Of a DNA stretch of 64,000 nt, positions 30,827 to 42,301 are shown in pieces. Source of the DNA: CAWGYQ01 sp963817395 (lineage in GTDB: Bacteria; Acidobacteriota; Vicinamibacteria; Vicinamibacterales; CAVPJW01). The stretch's first letter is position 1; the number at the start of each line of letters is the position of its first letter. The translations under genes were made by a program, and so were the position numbers. The notes beneath the pieces are model-generated. The model was not told the DNA's origin. It saw only the letters and a program-made list of their open reading frames with translations, and did no database searches. The stretch spans positions 62,001-126,000 of the forward strand of contig CAWFOC010000007.1 of assembly GCA_963817395.1 (NCBI GenBank), given 5' to 3'.

Positions 30827-32964
30827 TCAGGGTTTCGCGGTCTTCAGGCGGGTGGCCGCCAACGATGCGATCGCCGGGCCGTCGGCGGACAAGCGACCCT
30901 GCGTGCTTTCGGCGGCGCGCGTGAACGCCGCACGCGCATCGGCAGTGCGGCCGAGCGACTCGAGAGCCACGCCTGTGAGGTAGGTGACGGTCGCCTGGGA
31001 GACGCCCGGGCCGTCCGGCAGCTTGACCGCTTGTAGCTCGCGCAGGGCGTCCTCGGGATTTCCGAGCCGTAAGTGAACGATGGCAAGGTTCAATCGAGTG
31101 GCAGCATAGTGCGAACGGCTCGCGAGTGACCCGGGCGAGTCGCTGCAAATCGGCTAACAGCTGGTTGTAAACGAGCCCGGGGTCGCGGAGAGGAATCGTA
31201 TCGGCCGCGCTCGCGAGCGACAACTTCACGGGTCGTACTGCCCCTGCAGGGTTCCGCACGTCGAGGGCCAGACTCCCCCCTGGAGCCTGAGCGGCGACCT
31301 TCCCTCGAAGCTCGGCCACGGTTGCGACCGGGGCGCCCGCCGCGCTGACAATCACGTCGCCAACCGCCAAACCGGCCGTTGCGGCGACACCTTCGCTCCG
31401 GACGATTGCGGCACCGGGCTGCTCGCTCACATCGACGATCGAGGCCTCCAGAGACGGCCGTACGACCGGCGGCAGCTTGACACCGAGCGCGGCAACCGCC
31501 CGATCCTTCGAGGCTTGATCGGTCAGGGAAAAGCGCAGCACTTCTGGTTCGGCACTGCCCGCGGCGAGCAGCGTCACGGTCACCTCATCGGGCGACTTGC
31601 CGGCGCCAATCCCCGCGACACCCTGGACCTCGAGGCGCGCCGACAGGTTGCGCCCGATCTCCCGCCGCGCATCGCGTCGCGCGCGCACGGCAGCCGCACC
31701 GGCGTCCGAGTCCACACCGAGCCAGTCAGCCGGAGGTTTGACTTCGTGAGGGCCGCCTCGAGGTCGCCCTTCGCCGGAGCGAAGATCAATACGCCGCCCG
31801 CGGCGCCCAACGCGCGCTCCACCTCGCCTGCGAGGTCCGTTGCGGACGCGCCAGGGCGGGCGCCGCCACGAGCGCAAACGCGGGCCGCAGGTGAGCCTTG
31901 ATCGTGGCCGAGTCGCCGGTGCGCCAGTCTCGTCTGTCCACAAAACGGCCGTCCGATGAGCGCACTTCGATGACGTGGCTGCCGGCGCAGACGTCCGTCA
32001 GTTCCGCCGGCGCGGGCCCTCGAGGTTTACCATCGACATAGACGGTGGTGTCCGGGTCGTTGCTCTCGATGATCGCCTTGGCCGTGGCAGGCGCCAGCCT
32101 GATGGGATCGGTGCTGAGATCGTCCGGTTCCTGAACCGTGATCTGGCGCTCGAGCGTCGCGTAGCAGTCGCGACGGAACTGAAGGCGGTGCACGCCAGTA
32201 GGCAGATCCTCGATGGTGAGCAGCCCGGACGTTCCCGCGAGCCCATCGCCCGGGGGCGTGACGCCCCGGGTGATGCCGTTGATCATGACTTCGACACCGT
32301 CCGGGACCGTCGCGACCGAGAGCGTCGCCGACACACGTTCCATGGCGACGCGAAGGTCGATTCGCTCGCCGGCCTTGATGGTGAAGCGCTCGGACGCCGA
32401 GCGATAGCCCGGGCGCGATGCCGTCAGAACGTGCTCGCCCGCCACCAGTTCGATGGCCTGTGTGAGTTGCTCGTCCGCGTACGGCGTCCCGTCGATGGCG
32501 ACCTCGGCCACGGGGGTCATCGACACGGCGACTTGCCCCACGGTTTGCCGCTTGACCGACTCGAAGATCGCAACGACACGCGGCGAGATGGCGTGATCGA
32601 GTGTGAAGGCGGGCCGCAATGCGAGCAGCGAACCGAAGTCGCGCTCGGCACCCTCGCTGTCACCGAGCGCAAACTTCGCCCGGGCCCGAAGCTCATAGGC
32701 CTGTACGAGCAGATCCGTGCTCGATGTCGGAAGCAGCGAGATGGCGCGATCGAACAGCGGCACAGCCTGCTCGTACTGAAACGTGTCGAACAGCCGGCGC
32801 CCTTCCTGTAACAGCGCCTCGGGTGCGGCCGACGCCTGGCTGGACGGGGTGGCTGGTGCTTGCGGTGAAACGGGCGCGGACGGGGCTGCCTGTTGGGACG
32901 CGAGCGCGGGCACCGCGCAGACGACCAGCATTGCCCTCACGAAACGCGCGGCCACTCGGGTCAT
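30827..32964 (-). CDS. Periplasmic PEGA-PDZ-TPR protein, frameshifted
   Basis: About 710 aa. A signal peptide (FVRAMLVVCAVPALASQQAA) leads to a TPR-like pair (FDTFQYEQAVPLFDRAISLL), three tandem PEGA-type beta modules (VAIDGTPYADEQLTQAIELV; VMINGITRGVTPPGDG; VYVDGKPRGPAPAELTD), a Val/Ala-rich segment, a PDZ domain (AAIVRSEGVAATAGLAVGDV and SAAGAPVATVAELRGKV) and C-terminal TPRs (LAIVHLRLGNPEDALRELQ). Shifts lie near 31850, 31740 and 31120. The combination suggests binding of envelope polymers or partner proteins. It heads a string of PEGA and kinase genes and is likely functionally tied to them. Confidence 0.75.
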
Positions 32965-32978
32965 CGATCTCCCTTCTC

Positions 32979-34482
32979 CTACCGGAAGGCCAACACGCGC
33001 TGCGCGCGCTCGTCCGCAATGTAGAGCCTGCCAGACGCATCTATCGTAAACGCCGTCGCCCGGCTGAACGCCGTCGGACTGCGTTCGGGCTCGCTGAAGC
33101 GGGTCACCAACTTCGGCGGCGTGCCCGCGGCGCCCGTGGCCTGCGAGAGATCGAACACCAGGAGCGCATCGCGATCCAGCACGTAGAGGTGACCGAATTC
33201 GTCGAAGCGGACATCGACTGGATTCTCGAGCAGGTACCCCTGCCCCTTCGCCGGGACGCGGGTCAGCACCTTGCCGGCGGCATCGAGCACCACGATGGCC
33301 TTCGTGTCCCGATCGATGCCCGCCGTCTCGTTGAAGGCATTCACCGCCAGCCGAAGCATGCGCCCCTGCGCAAAGAGACCCTTGGACTTACCGGCGCGGT
33401 CGAACCGCAGCAGCCCGCGCTCGTCCTCGTCGGAGACCACCCAGTCGCCCCCGGCCATCGCGACGACCCCGTCCATCTTTTCCAGGGCTTGGGGCGCGCC
33501 GCCTGCCCTTGGTGCGGCGAGCGAAATGACGTTCCCGGTCTGCGGGCGAAGCTGGCCGACCTCCACGACGACGAGTTGCCCCATCGAGTCGAGCGTGAGC
33601 CCTCGCGGCCGCACGGCCGACGGTGGACGGGCCGTCGGGGTACTCCTGATCGTGCCGACGCCGGCGCCGTTCGAAAAATAGATGCTGCCGTCGGCTGCGG
33701 TCACGAGCGAGTCGACATTCTCGAGTCGGGCAGGCCCCTTGAACTCGGTGTCCGCGACGTAGGCCGCGCCAGAACGCCCCCGGACGTGAAGCCGATAGAG
33801 CACGCTCGTTCTGGCGAGCGCGACGGCCGCTTCGGGTGTGCCAGGCCACCGGTCGCGCACCCGCTGAAACTCCTCCATCGCCGCCGTCACATCGCCGCGC
33901 GACGCGAGCGTGAGCCCTGAGCCGAGATGCGCCAAGGGCCGCTGCCGGGCTCGATGCGTAACCGCTCGTGACGCCGCGGAATCGCTCGAGCGCCTCGTCC
34001 GTGCGCCGCTGGAGGCGAAGCACTTCGGCGCCGAGGACCATGGCGTGCGGCACCGCGTCGGAATCGGGAAAGAGCCGGGGCACGCGGTCGAAGCTGGCAA
34101 GCGCCGTCTCCAGGTCGGCGGGCGCGTGACCTCGCGCCAGCGAGACGCGCCCGCTCAGAATGTGCGCGTAGGCCGCGGAATCTGAGGTCGGATAGCTCTT
34201 GATGATCTGATCTGCAGTGGCCAGCGCCTGATCCGGGGTGTCGGCAACGTCGAGCTGATAGCGACCGATCTCGAGGAGCGCCTTGTCCGCGACCGAGCTC
34301 TTGGGGAAAGCCTGCACAACGGTCTGAAAGTCCTTGACGGCCTCGAGGTGATTCCCCTGTGCGGCCAGCGCCAGGCCCGACTCGTACTGGCGACGGGCGA
34401 CCTCCTCCTCCTGCGGCGCCTGGCTGGCGGCCGACACGAGTGCCGTGAATACGACTGTCAGAATCATCGCGTGTCGTGCCAT
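32979..34482 (-). CDS. Periplasmic TPR + NHL-repeat protein, frameshifted
   Basis: About 500 aa. A signal-like N-terminus (ARHAMILTVVFTALVSAASQ) is followed by TPRs (YESGLALAAQGNHLEAVKDF, AYAHILSGRVSLARGHAPAD). The C-terminal part is an NHL-like beta-propeller with repeats such as SLVTAADGSIYFSNGAGVGT, VDVRFDEFGHLYVLDRDALL and AFTIDASGRLYIADERAQRV. A shift near 33930 separates the two. ATG 34482 is 8 bp after the stop of the kinase-PEGA gene. TPR plus beta-propeller suggests a scaffold or sensor for periplasmic ligands, likely acting with the neighbours. Confidence 0.72.
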
Positions 34483-34490
34483 GGATCTCG

Positions 34491-36407
34491 TCAGCCCTTC
34501 GGGGGATCGAAGGTCACGGCCGTGCGCTGGCCGGCACCGACATTTGCCGTGCGCGTCTCCGTATGGCCGCTCGGACATTTGATCGCGACCGCGTGATTGC
34601 CCGCGGCCACTTCCAGCCGGGGCACGGGAGGAAACCCAATTTCCTGCCCACCGACCGCAACCACACAGGTTTCAACGGAGGAAAAGATGGCCAGCGTTCC
34701 CAATGCGGGCGCCTGAATCTGCACCCGCTCGGAACCACGCGGGCGAACCTCGATGCTCGAGTTCAGGAAATGTGGCCGACTTCTCAGGCGAAGATTCAGC
34801 TGATCGGGATTCAGCGTCAGCTCGTGGCGGGAGGCGCTGTTCGACAGCACGCGTGAGCCCTGGATCACTTCGAACGGATACGGTCCGGTGAGCAGCACGC
34901 GAACGGGCGAGGGGCGCGATGCCATCGCGAATTCGCCGCCGCCGGTTCGCACGTCAGCTTCCTGCAGACTGACGGTGAGCGGCTCGTAACCCTCGAGCGT
35001 GAGTTGTAGTTGCTTGGGAAACGGCGCGCCGATCGCGACGGCCGCGGGCGTCACCTGACCGGTTTCGCGGCCGTCGAGACTGATTCGTGCGCCAGGAGGA
35101 TTGGACACGATGCTGAACGTGGCCGGCAGCGAGGCCGACACGGCGTCTCCCGTCGTCGACGGTCCAGCCGCCTGGTCCGGCGGTGGCCGTCGACGAGTCG
35201 CCGACGGGCGCGGCCCCCGCCGGCGGGGCGGTACCGCCGCCGTTGCGAAGTGTCATGACGACCACGGCGAGCACCGCGACGAACGCGGCGGCTCCGGCCA
35301 GCCCGGCAATGGGCAATCGGCGGCTTCCCCGGCGCGCGTCTACGTCCGCGGCTGCGGCACCGGCGCTGGTGTCGCTCGTGGGCCGAATCGGGCACGTCGA
35401 ATCCCGGCATCGGGGCGCTCGTTGCCGGACTGTCGTCGCGTGTGACGCTATCGGGCACGGCCAACCTGCCCGCTCGCGGGCGCGCCGGGGGAGGAAACCA
35501 GGTGTCCCGATGGAGTTCTGAGCGCGCCGCCCAGCGCCGCGCCTCCGACGATCGTGCCGGGGGGCAGCGCGCTGTAGCTCGCTCCAGCCAACAGCGACCG
35601 CACGAGCTGGAGCTCAGCGGCCATCTCATTCGCCCGGCTGTAGCGGTGGTCGGGATCCTTCTTGAGCGCACGCCTGATGATGTCGGCCAGCTGTTCCGGG
35701 ACGTCGGGCACGATGCTCCGAATCGGCGTGGGTTCGGCGTGGAGAATCTGGTAGACGATCGCCGTTGGCGTGTCTCCGCTGAACGGCTTCTGCCCGGCAA
35801 TGATTTCGTAGAGCAACACACCCGTCGAGAACAGGTCGGCACGCCCGTCAACGGGCTGCCCCATGATCTGTTCTGGCGCCATGTACTGGGCCGTGCCCAT
35901 GACACTTCCCGACTGTGTCATGGCGCTCATCGCAAACTTGGCGATTCCGAAATCCAGGATCTTGACGGTTCCGTCCTCGAGCACGCGGACGTTGCTCGGT
36001 TTGATATCGCGATGCACGATGCCCTGCTCGTGGGCGTACGAGAGTCCCACGCAGAGCTGAATCGTGACATCCAGCTTCTCGTCGAGTCCGAGTGGCGGGT
36101 CGCGCTTCAGGAGCGCTTCGAGATCGCGTCCCGTCAGGAACTCCATCACGATGTAGGGCGTGCCTTCCGATTCGCCAAGCTCGTGAATCGTGACGACATT
36201 TCGATGCTGCAGCCGTGCGACCGCCCGGGCTTCCCGGTGGAACCGCTCGCGAGCGGCCGGGTCCGCCTTGAAGTCCACGAGCATCAGCTTGATCGCCACG
36301 TCGCGTTCGAGCAGCGGATCATGGGCACGATAGAGCACACCCATCCCGCCGCGCCCGATGCACTCGACGATTCGATACCGCCCGATGGTTTGCGGATGTC
36401 CCAGCAT
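34491..36407 (-). CDS. Transmembrane Ser/Thr protein kinase with PEGA domain, frameshifted
   Basis: About 640 aa. N-terminal kinase (residues about 10-270): glycine loop IGRGGMGVLYRAHD, VAIK lysine (DVAIKLM), catalytic HRDIKPSNVR, DFGIAKF, MAPEQ. A low-complexity linker, a single TM (AGLAGAAAFVAVLAVVVM) and an extracytoplasmic PEGA part (FSIVSNPPGARISLDG, then LTLEGYEPLTVSLQ) follow, with further beta domains. Shifts lie near 35465, 35385 and 35170. It is a PknB-like receptor kinase whose outer PEGA domain would sense an envelope ligand. Start ATG 36407. The kinase part should be active. Confidence 0.85.
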
Positions 36408-36520
36408 GAACGTCCCGGTGCTGCCCGCGGAGTCTACAACGACCCCTACCAGCTGACTATGCGATTCCCGCCCGATCTCCCGCCGTACGGCTCTCTCGCG
36501 CCACCGCGCCCTGCACGCCG

Positions 36521-38941
36521 TTACCGCGGCGACTGAAGCGCGAGCACACGGCTCTCGGCTCGAACGCGCGACGGGTCTCCAGCGGGCAACAGCTCGACGG
36601 CACGACGATAGAGGCCGACGGCATTGGCCGTCCGACCTGCCCCCTCTTCCGCCGCGGCCCGCCGAAGCAGTTCGTCCGCTGCCTTACGAATCGTCTCGCG
36701 AAGCGCGGTCCGCGCGGCGGTGACAGCCTCCAGTCCGGGCGCGACGCGCTCAGCCTCGGCGTAGCTCGCCTGCGCGGCACTGTATTCACCGCTCGCGGCC
36801 TGACGCGCCCCCTGATCGAGCAACGCCTGCACCTGACCTCGAACTCCGGCGCGTGCGGTACGCAGGAGTTGCGGCGTGTCCCCGAACCCGGGCTCGTCGC
36901 GATCGAGCGCGCTGAATATCGAGAGCGCTTCCGTGAACTGTCCGCGATCGAGCGCCTCGCGCCCTCGACGGTATCGTGCTGTCAGCAGCCGCGATCGTTC
37001 TCGCCATGCCTCTATGGACTCGCCGGATCGCTTGCCGGCCGCCATGAAGCTGCCCTCGCCACTGCCGCCCGTCGAAACGACCGCGGCGGGTGCAGAACCT
37101 GACGCCGTGCCTTCGGGCGAGGGCAACACGAGTTCGTCGCTCTTGCCTTCGCTGACCGCCGCTGGCGACGGCTCGGCACCCGGCGGAGACACTGGAGCCA
37201 CTTGCGGCTCGGGCAAGGACCGCTGGCACTTCGATGGCCGCAGTCGGCCGATCACCTGACATGGGCGGAGGTCGCCTCGTGCGATTCTGGCGTGCTCCTG
37301 AAACTTTGCGCGATCAATACCCCGACGAGCGCCAGGGCGAAAGCTCCGGCAATGAGAACCCAGCGCCGCGAGGCGGGCGACGGCTGTAGCGGGTTCGGAC
37401 GTCGCGTCCCTCGAAGTATCGCCCCGGCTGGAGTCGAACGCGCTTGGATCCATGGCGGATGTCCACATCGATGTCACGAGCCGAATGCTCCGTGGGCTTC
37501 GCAGAGACCCGTGTCGATGGCCGCGGTCACGGCAAGCTTCCGGCGGTTACTTCGCGACAATCCCGGCGCAGCCGGCTCGCGCGCCATCGTCCCCTGAACG
37601 GGCAAGGGGTCGGTCGGCGCGCTGCTTGAACTGCGCTCGCCGGCGGCGCGCTCTGGTGTCGGCTGGTTCAATTCGAAGCGACACTGCTCGAGCAGTCCCT
37701 GCACGCGCGGTGAATCCGGCGCCGCCCCGAGCGCCTCCCCCAGCGTCCGGCGGGCGGCGGCGAAATCGCGCTCACGGATCTGCGCCTCGGCGGTCGAGAC
37801 GAGCGTCAGCGCATTGCGCCACGCGGCGTTGCGGGTGGCCAGCGCCTCGTATTGACGCTGGAGCAGCCGCGTAATCTCGGCGACACGCGCACGACGCATC
37901 GGGACGAGGCGAAGCACGTCCGCACCGTGATCCTGGAACAACGGCAGCTCGCGAAGCATTGGCTGCGACGGCGACTTGCTCAGGCTCGACCGAGACGGCA
38001 AGCTGCGAAGCAAGCGCCGCTCCGTCCTCGAGCATCTGCTCGATCTCGCGATAGCGATCGCACGCCCGCGTCGCCAGTGCCCGCGTCTGCCGATCGAACG
38101 CCTGCTGCACGCGGGCCAGATCGGCCAGCATGTCCTGAATGCGCTGATATCGCCGGGCGGCATCCTTCTCGAGCGCGCGCATGACGATGACGCTCAGCTC
38201 CGCTGGGCTCTGCAACTCGGTCAGGCGCGGCGGATCTTCGGTCGCCACCTTCTGCAACAGTTCCGGCAGGCGGCGGGCCTCGAACGGCTTCCGTCCACTC
38301 AGCAGCTGATAGAAAACAGCCCCTGACGAGAACACGTCCGATCGCTGGTCGACCGGCCGCCCTTCCACCTGCTCGGGCGACATGTAGTCGGGCGTGCCGA
38401 CGAGAATGCCCGCGGCGGTCAGTGTGGACTGGGCTATGCGAGCCACGCCGAAGTCGAGGATCTTGAGTTGACCGTCGCTCGTGACGAAGAGATTGGCCGG
38501 CTTCACGTCACGGTGGACGATGCCGTGCGCGTGCGCGTAGGCGAGCCCCTCGCAGACCCGCATCATCATGTCGATCCGGCGCTCGATCGGCATGTCGGGC
38601 TCGCGGGCCATGAGCCGGGTCAGGCTCTCGCCCTCGAGCAGCTCCATCACGATATAGGCGCGACCGTTGTCTTCGCCGAAATCGTAGATCGTGATGATGT
38701 TGCGATGAGCGAGCTGGCCTGCGGACCTGGCTTCGCGAAAGAAACGCTCGCGTGTTTCCTCGGCCAGCTCCAGATCGGTGGCGATCATCTTGATCGCGAC
38801 GAACCGACCGAGGACGGTGTCGCGGGCGCGAAATACCTCGCTCATGCCCCCGCGGCCAATGGGCTCGAGCAACTCGTAACGCCCGATCTGACGCGGGGGC
38901 TCGCCCGGCGACTGCTGGTCAGGAATCTCGTCGAATGCCAT
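36521..38941 (-). CDS. Transmembrane Ser/Thr protein kinase with C-terminal TPR-like region, frameshifted
   Basis: About 800 aa if joined. The kinase domain (residues about 20-290) has IGRGGMSEVFRARD, VAIKMI, HRDVKPANLF, DFGVARIAQ and MSPEQ; the catalytic set is complete. A long helical juxtamembrane region (AEITRLLQRQYEALATRNAA) follows, then a TM near 37310-37365 (WVLIAGAFALALVGVLIA) and a C-terminal helical/TPR-like region (ALDRGQFTEALSIFSALDRD, ASYAEAERVAPGLEAVTAA). At least three shifts fall between 37280 and 37980, so the exact join is uncertain; two adjacent genes cannot be ruled out. It sits next to the PP2C phosphatase. Confidence 0.78.
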
Positions 38942-39014
38942 GAACCTCAGAACTGCAAGCCCGGCCGGGACGAGAAGGGATCATTCTGCGGAGACCAGCG
39001 CCGGGCGCCTGGTG

Positions 39015-39776
39015 TCATCGATTGACACGCACGACGAGTGCCGTGATGTTGTCGCTGCCGTTACGCTCAAGCGCCGTCGCCACGAGACGCTCAGCCACGT
39101 CTTTCACGGCTCCGGGTGTACTCAGGATTTCTCCAATCGTCTCGTCGTCGAGCGCGCCGTGAAGGCCGTCGGTGCAAAAGAGCAAGGTCTCGCCGTCCTG
39201 GAAATCACGCTCACTGACGTCCATCTCGGTTTGATCGCGCGCCCCGATGACGTTCGTCAACACATGGCGCATGGGATGCTCGGCCAGTGTCGACTTGTCG
39301 AGCCCGCGCTCGCGTCCCAGCACCGTCGCCACCCAGGAATCGTCTTCGGTCAGCTGCGAAAGGCCGGCGCCGGTCCATGAATAGATCCGGCTGTCCCCCA
39401 CTCCCGCAAAAATCAGGCGGCCGCCCTCGACGAGGCCCGCCACCACCGTCGTACCCATCCCGGTGTAGTCGTCGCGGCTCTCGCCAGCTTTGAAGACACG
39501 CCGGTTGGCCAGCTTCAGGGCGGTCATCAAGCGGTTCGCGTCGTACGAGAGGTGCGGATCGATTCCGTAAGGCCAGGTGAAGTCGTCGCCTTCGCGCGAC
39601 CTCACGAGAAAGCCCTTGATGGCGTCAACAGCCAGGCGTGACGCCACCTCGCCGGCGTTGTGCCCGCCCATGCCATCGGCCACGATGAACAGGCCGATCT
39701 CCGGCTCCGAGAGCCAGCAATCCTCGTTGATCTTCCGAACCGTGCCCGGATGGCTGTGGCCGTAAGCGGTCAGCAT
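39015..39776 (-). CDS. PP2C-type Ser/Thr phosphatase (Stp1 family)
   Basis: 253-aa metal-dependent phosphatase that reverses Hanks-type kinase phosphorylation. Motifs: VRKINEDCW, the metal site VADGMGGHNAGEVAS, GMGTTVVAGLV, FAGVGDSRIY, LLFCTDGLHGALDD and NGSDNITALVVRV. All metal-binding aspartates appear present. The frame is intact. It stands between the two-kinase group and the pseudokinase, all on the minus strand, so it is the natural counter-enzyme of that set. Confidence 0.93.
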   Translation of the reverse strand: MLTAYGHSHPGTVRKINEDCWLSEPEIGLFIVADGMGGHNAGEVASRLAVDAIKGFLVRSREGDDFTWPYGIDPHLSYDANRLMTALKLANRRVFKAGESRDDYTGMGTTVVAGLVEGGRLIFAGVGDSRIYSWTGAGLSQLTEDDSWVATVLGRERGLDKSTLAEHPMRHVLTNVIGARDQTEMDVSERDFQDGETLLFCTDGLHGALDDETIGEILSTPGAVKDVAERLVATALERNGSDNITALVVRVNR

Positions 39777-39863
39777 GCGTGGTCACTGAGAGACGGAGGC
39801 CTAGTGGCTCACTAGTATAGCGAAGCCGGTCGTCCGGATGGGCTGGAGTCCGAAAATTGCCCG

Positions 39864-41835
39864 TCAGCGCGAGAATTCGAATCGAAAGCGCCTGACGATC
39901 TTGACCGGAACGGCCCGGCCGTCCTGCTCGCCGGGCTCGAATCGGACATCGCGAATCCAGCCCAGGACCGCGGTTTCGAAGACCTTGGCGGAAGCTTCGA
40001 CGACCTCGACGTCGGTGACGCGGCCCTGCTCGTCGACGACCCAGCTGAGGACGACCATCCCACTGGATCTCGCCAGCCGTGCCACCGGCGGGTAAGGCGG
40101 ATTCGTCGCGCCTGAGACCTGTCGCGGCTTCACCGTCACGCGCTCGAAGTCGAGGGCGCGCGGCGCCGGCATCGGGCCCGGCGCTGATTCGAGAGTCAGA
40201 GCCACCACCACCGGCTGCCCTGCCACGATCTCGATGTCCCTCGACACCGGCGTGTGGCCCGTCCTGTTCGACGCGAAGCGTGTGTCGGCCGACGGTCACG
40301 TCCAATTGGACGGGGGTCGTCCCGAGGCGCCGCTCGTCGAGAAGGAGGGTCGCCCCGGCTGGAACAGTCGAGACCAGGAGAACTGCCCGTCACCGGTGTC
40401 GCAGGAGCCAGCGTGAGCCCGATGGTTCGTGCCGGGGCTTTCGCGCGTCAGCTGAACGCTCTGGCGCGCAACCGAATATCCGGCGAGCGACGCGCTGACG
40501 GAGTGAGCGCCCAACGACAGACGATCGACACGGACCGGACTCACTCCCCGCGATTCGCCGTCCACGGTCACGGTGGCGCCTTCAGGCTGCGTGACAATCC
40601 TGAGCATGCCGCTCGCCACGGGGACCGAGGCTTCTGAATTGCTCTCGACGGTGGCCGGCACGCTTGCCACCGCTGGCGTCTGGGGCGTCACGGCGTTCGC
40701 GGCCGGCGTTTCAATCGCGGAACGGCGGGAACCAGTGGGGCACTCGCCGGCGGGTCGTCGGAGCCGCGGCCCATGGCGTACCAGACGTCGCTCCACATCG
40801 GCGATCGCAGCCAGATGATCGACAGCGCCGCCGCCACGGCACAGACCAGCGCCGTCGCGGCCAGAAGAATCCACACGCTCGCGCCGGAGCGGGTGCGGGC
40901 CACTGGCGTCGCCGGCGCGGTAGCCGCGGCCGGCGTGGGCACGGTGGACGAACCAGCCGGGACCGCGGGACTCTGTTCGGCCGGACCGGGGCGATCGGCG
41001 TCAATGATGCGGTTGAACACCTCCGTCACGGAATCACTCGACGCCGGTTCCCCATCGTCACCGGGCGCCAGCAGGCCGAGAGCGCCGAGCTCTGTCTCGA
41101 TGACCGAGAGCAGGCCGAGTGGATTCGAGGAACCTGGTCGCTGGCTCGTCGACGAGTGCGCGCTGGAACTGGTCGCGAATCGTTGACGGTTCGTGTCCGA
41201 GGCCGCGCCGAACGACCTCCCGAACGACTGCCGCAAACGAATACCAGTCGGCGCGCGCGTCGGCAACGGCGCCCGCGGCCCGCTCTGGGGCCTCATAGGA
41301 CGACGGCGTCCACTGATACCCCTGCGTCCTGCTCAGCAGGTCCACGACAGGTGCGATCCCGAACCCGATCACCTTGGCGTTTCCCGACAGGTCGAGCAGC
41401 ACGCTGGCGGGCGTCAGATTCAGGTGGGTCATTCCCTTGCAGGTGCGCGCTCTCCAAGGCGCCGGCTGTCTGGCGCAACCACTTGAGCCAGATAGCAGGC
41501 TCCTCGTCCGAGCCGCCGTGAACGAATCCCTCGAGATTGGTTCCCTCGACGTGCTCCCAGGTCACAAAAAGGCCGTCCGCCGTTTCTCCGGCGTCAAAGA
41601 GACGGGCCGCATTCGGATGCGTGAGCGCACCCACCCGCTGCATCTCGCGATAGAAGAGGCGCTTGACTTCTGTGGCCTGCTCCTCCGGCACACCCGCAAG
41701 CGAGTACAGCTCCACGATCACGTGCCGCTCGAGAAGTGGATCGAACGCTTTGTAGGTTTCACCGATCGACCAGCCATCCAACCGGCTGATGACCTTGTAG
41801 CGGCTGATGCTGGAGGGCTGATCCGGGTGTGTCAT
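39864..41835 (-). CDS. Pseudokinase with PEGA and TonB C-terminal domains, frameshifted
   Basis: About 650 aa. Kinase-fold N-terminus (YKVISRLDGWSIGETYKAFD) with the catalytic residues replaced: VIVELYS instead of VAIK, HLNLTPASVLLD instead of HRDxKPxN, IGFGIAP instead of DFG. EAPER remains. A TM follows near 40810-40885 (WILLAATALVCAVAAALSII), then a PEGA unit (RIVTQPEGATVTVDGESRGV), a second PEGA-like stretch, and a TonB C-terminal domain (YPPVARLARSSGMVVLSWVV, VRFEPGEQDGRAVPVKIV). At least three shifts, near 41430, 41150 and 40340-40700. Likely a non-catalytic signalling or scaffold protein across the membrane; ATG 41835. Confidence 0.72.
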
Positions 41836-41901
41836 CGAAAGCGCCGCATCGACCGGGAGTGACGCGCGGCCTGTTAGATTATCGGCTAAGATCGCTGTGA
41901 A

Positions 41902-42301
41902 ATGAGATATCTCGTCACCGCACGGGTCAAGGCCGGACGCGAGGCGGCTCTTTGCCAGGCGATTCAGGATCGGTCGCTTGGCCGCGGCTCGGTTGCGGGC
42001 CGTGAGTACTTCCGCGATATGGCCGCTGCCCGGCTCCTTGAATCGGGCGAGGTCAAGTGGGTGGAAGTCTGTTTCTGCGAAACGCCGCTCGAAGAGGAAC
42101 GTCCGTATTGGGAGGTGTTCTTCGACTTGACCGACGTGCGCGACGCCCACGCGCGATCCCGGTGCCGCGACCTCGATGGGAGCGAACCCTGGGCCTGTGG
42201 CAGCTGCGATTGCACCGAGACGCCTCGAGGAGCGGTTGTCCCACCGAGGTCAGTCCTTCCTGGGAACCCTGGGGCCTCCCGCACCAAAATCAGCGCGCTG
42301 A
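41902..42301 (+). CDS. Conserved Cys-rich hypothetical protein, frameshifted
   Basis: About 133 aa. It begins MRYLVTARVKAGREAALCQA, continues with VKWVEVCFCETPLEEERPYW, and has a Cys cluster WACGSCDCTE near residue 105. A shift near 42222 restores a tail RLEERLSHRGQSFLGTLG ending at 42301; uncorrected, the frame runs on to 42387. The spaced cysteines (VCFC, CGSCDC) could bind a metal. It is divergent from the pseudokinase gene, with 66 bp between them holding a possible -10 TAAGAT at 41887. I recognise it only as a conserved hypothetical. Confidence 0.65.
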
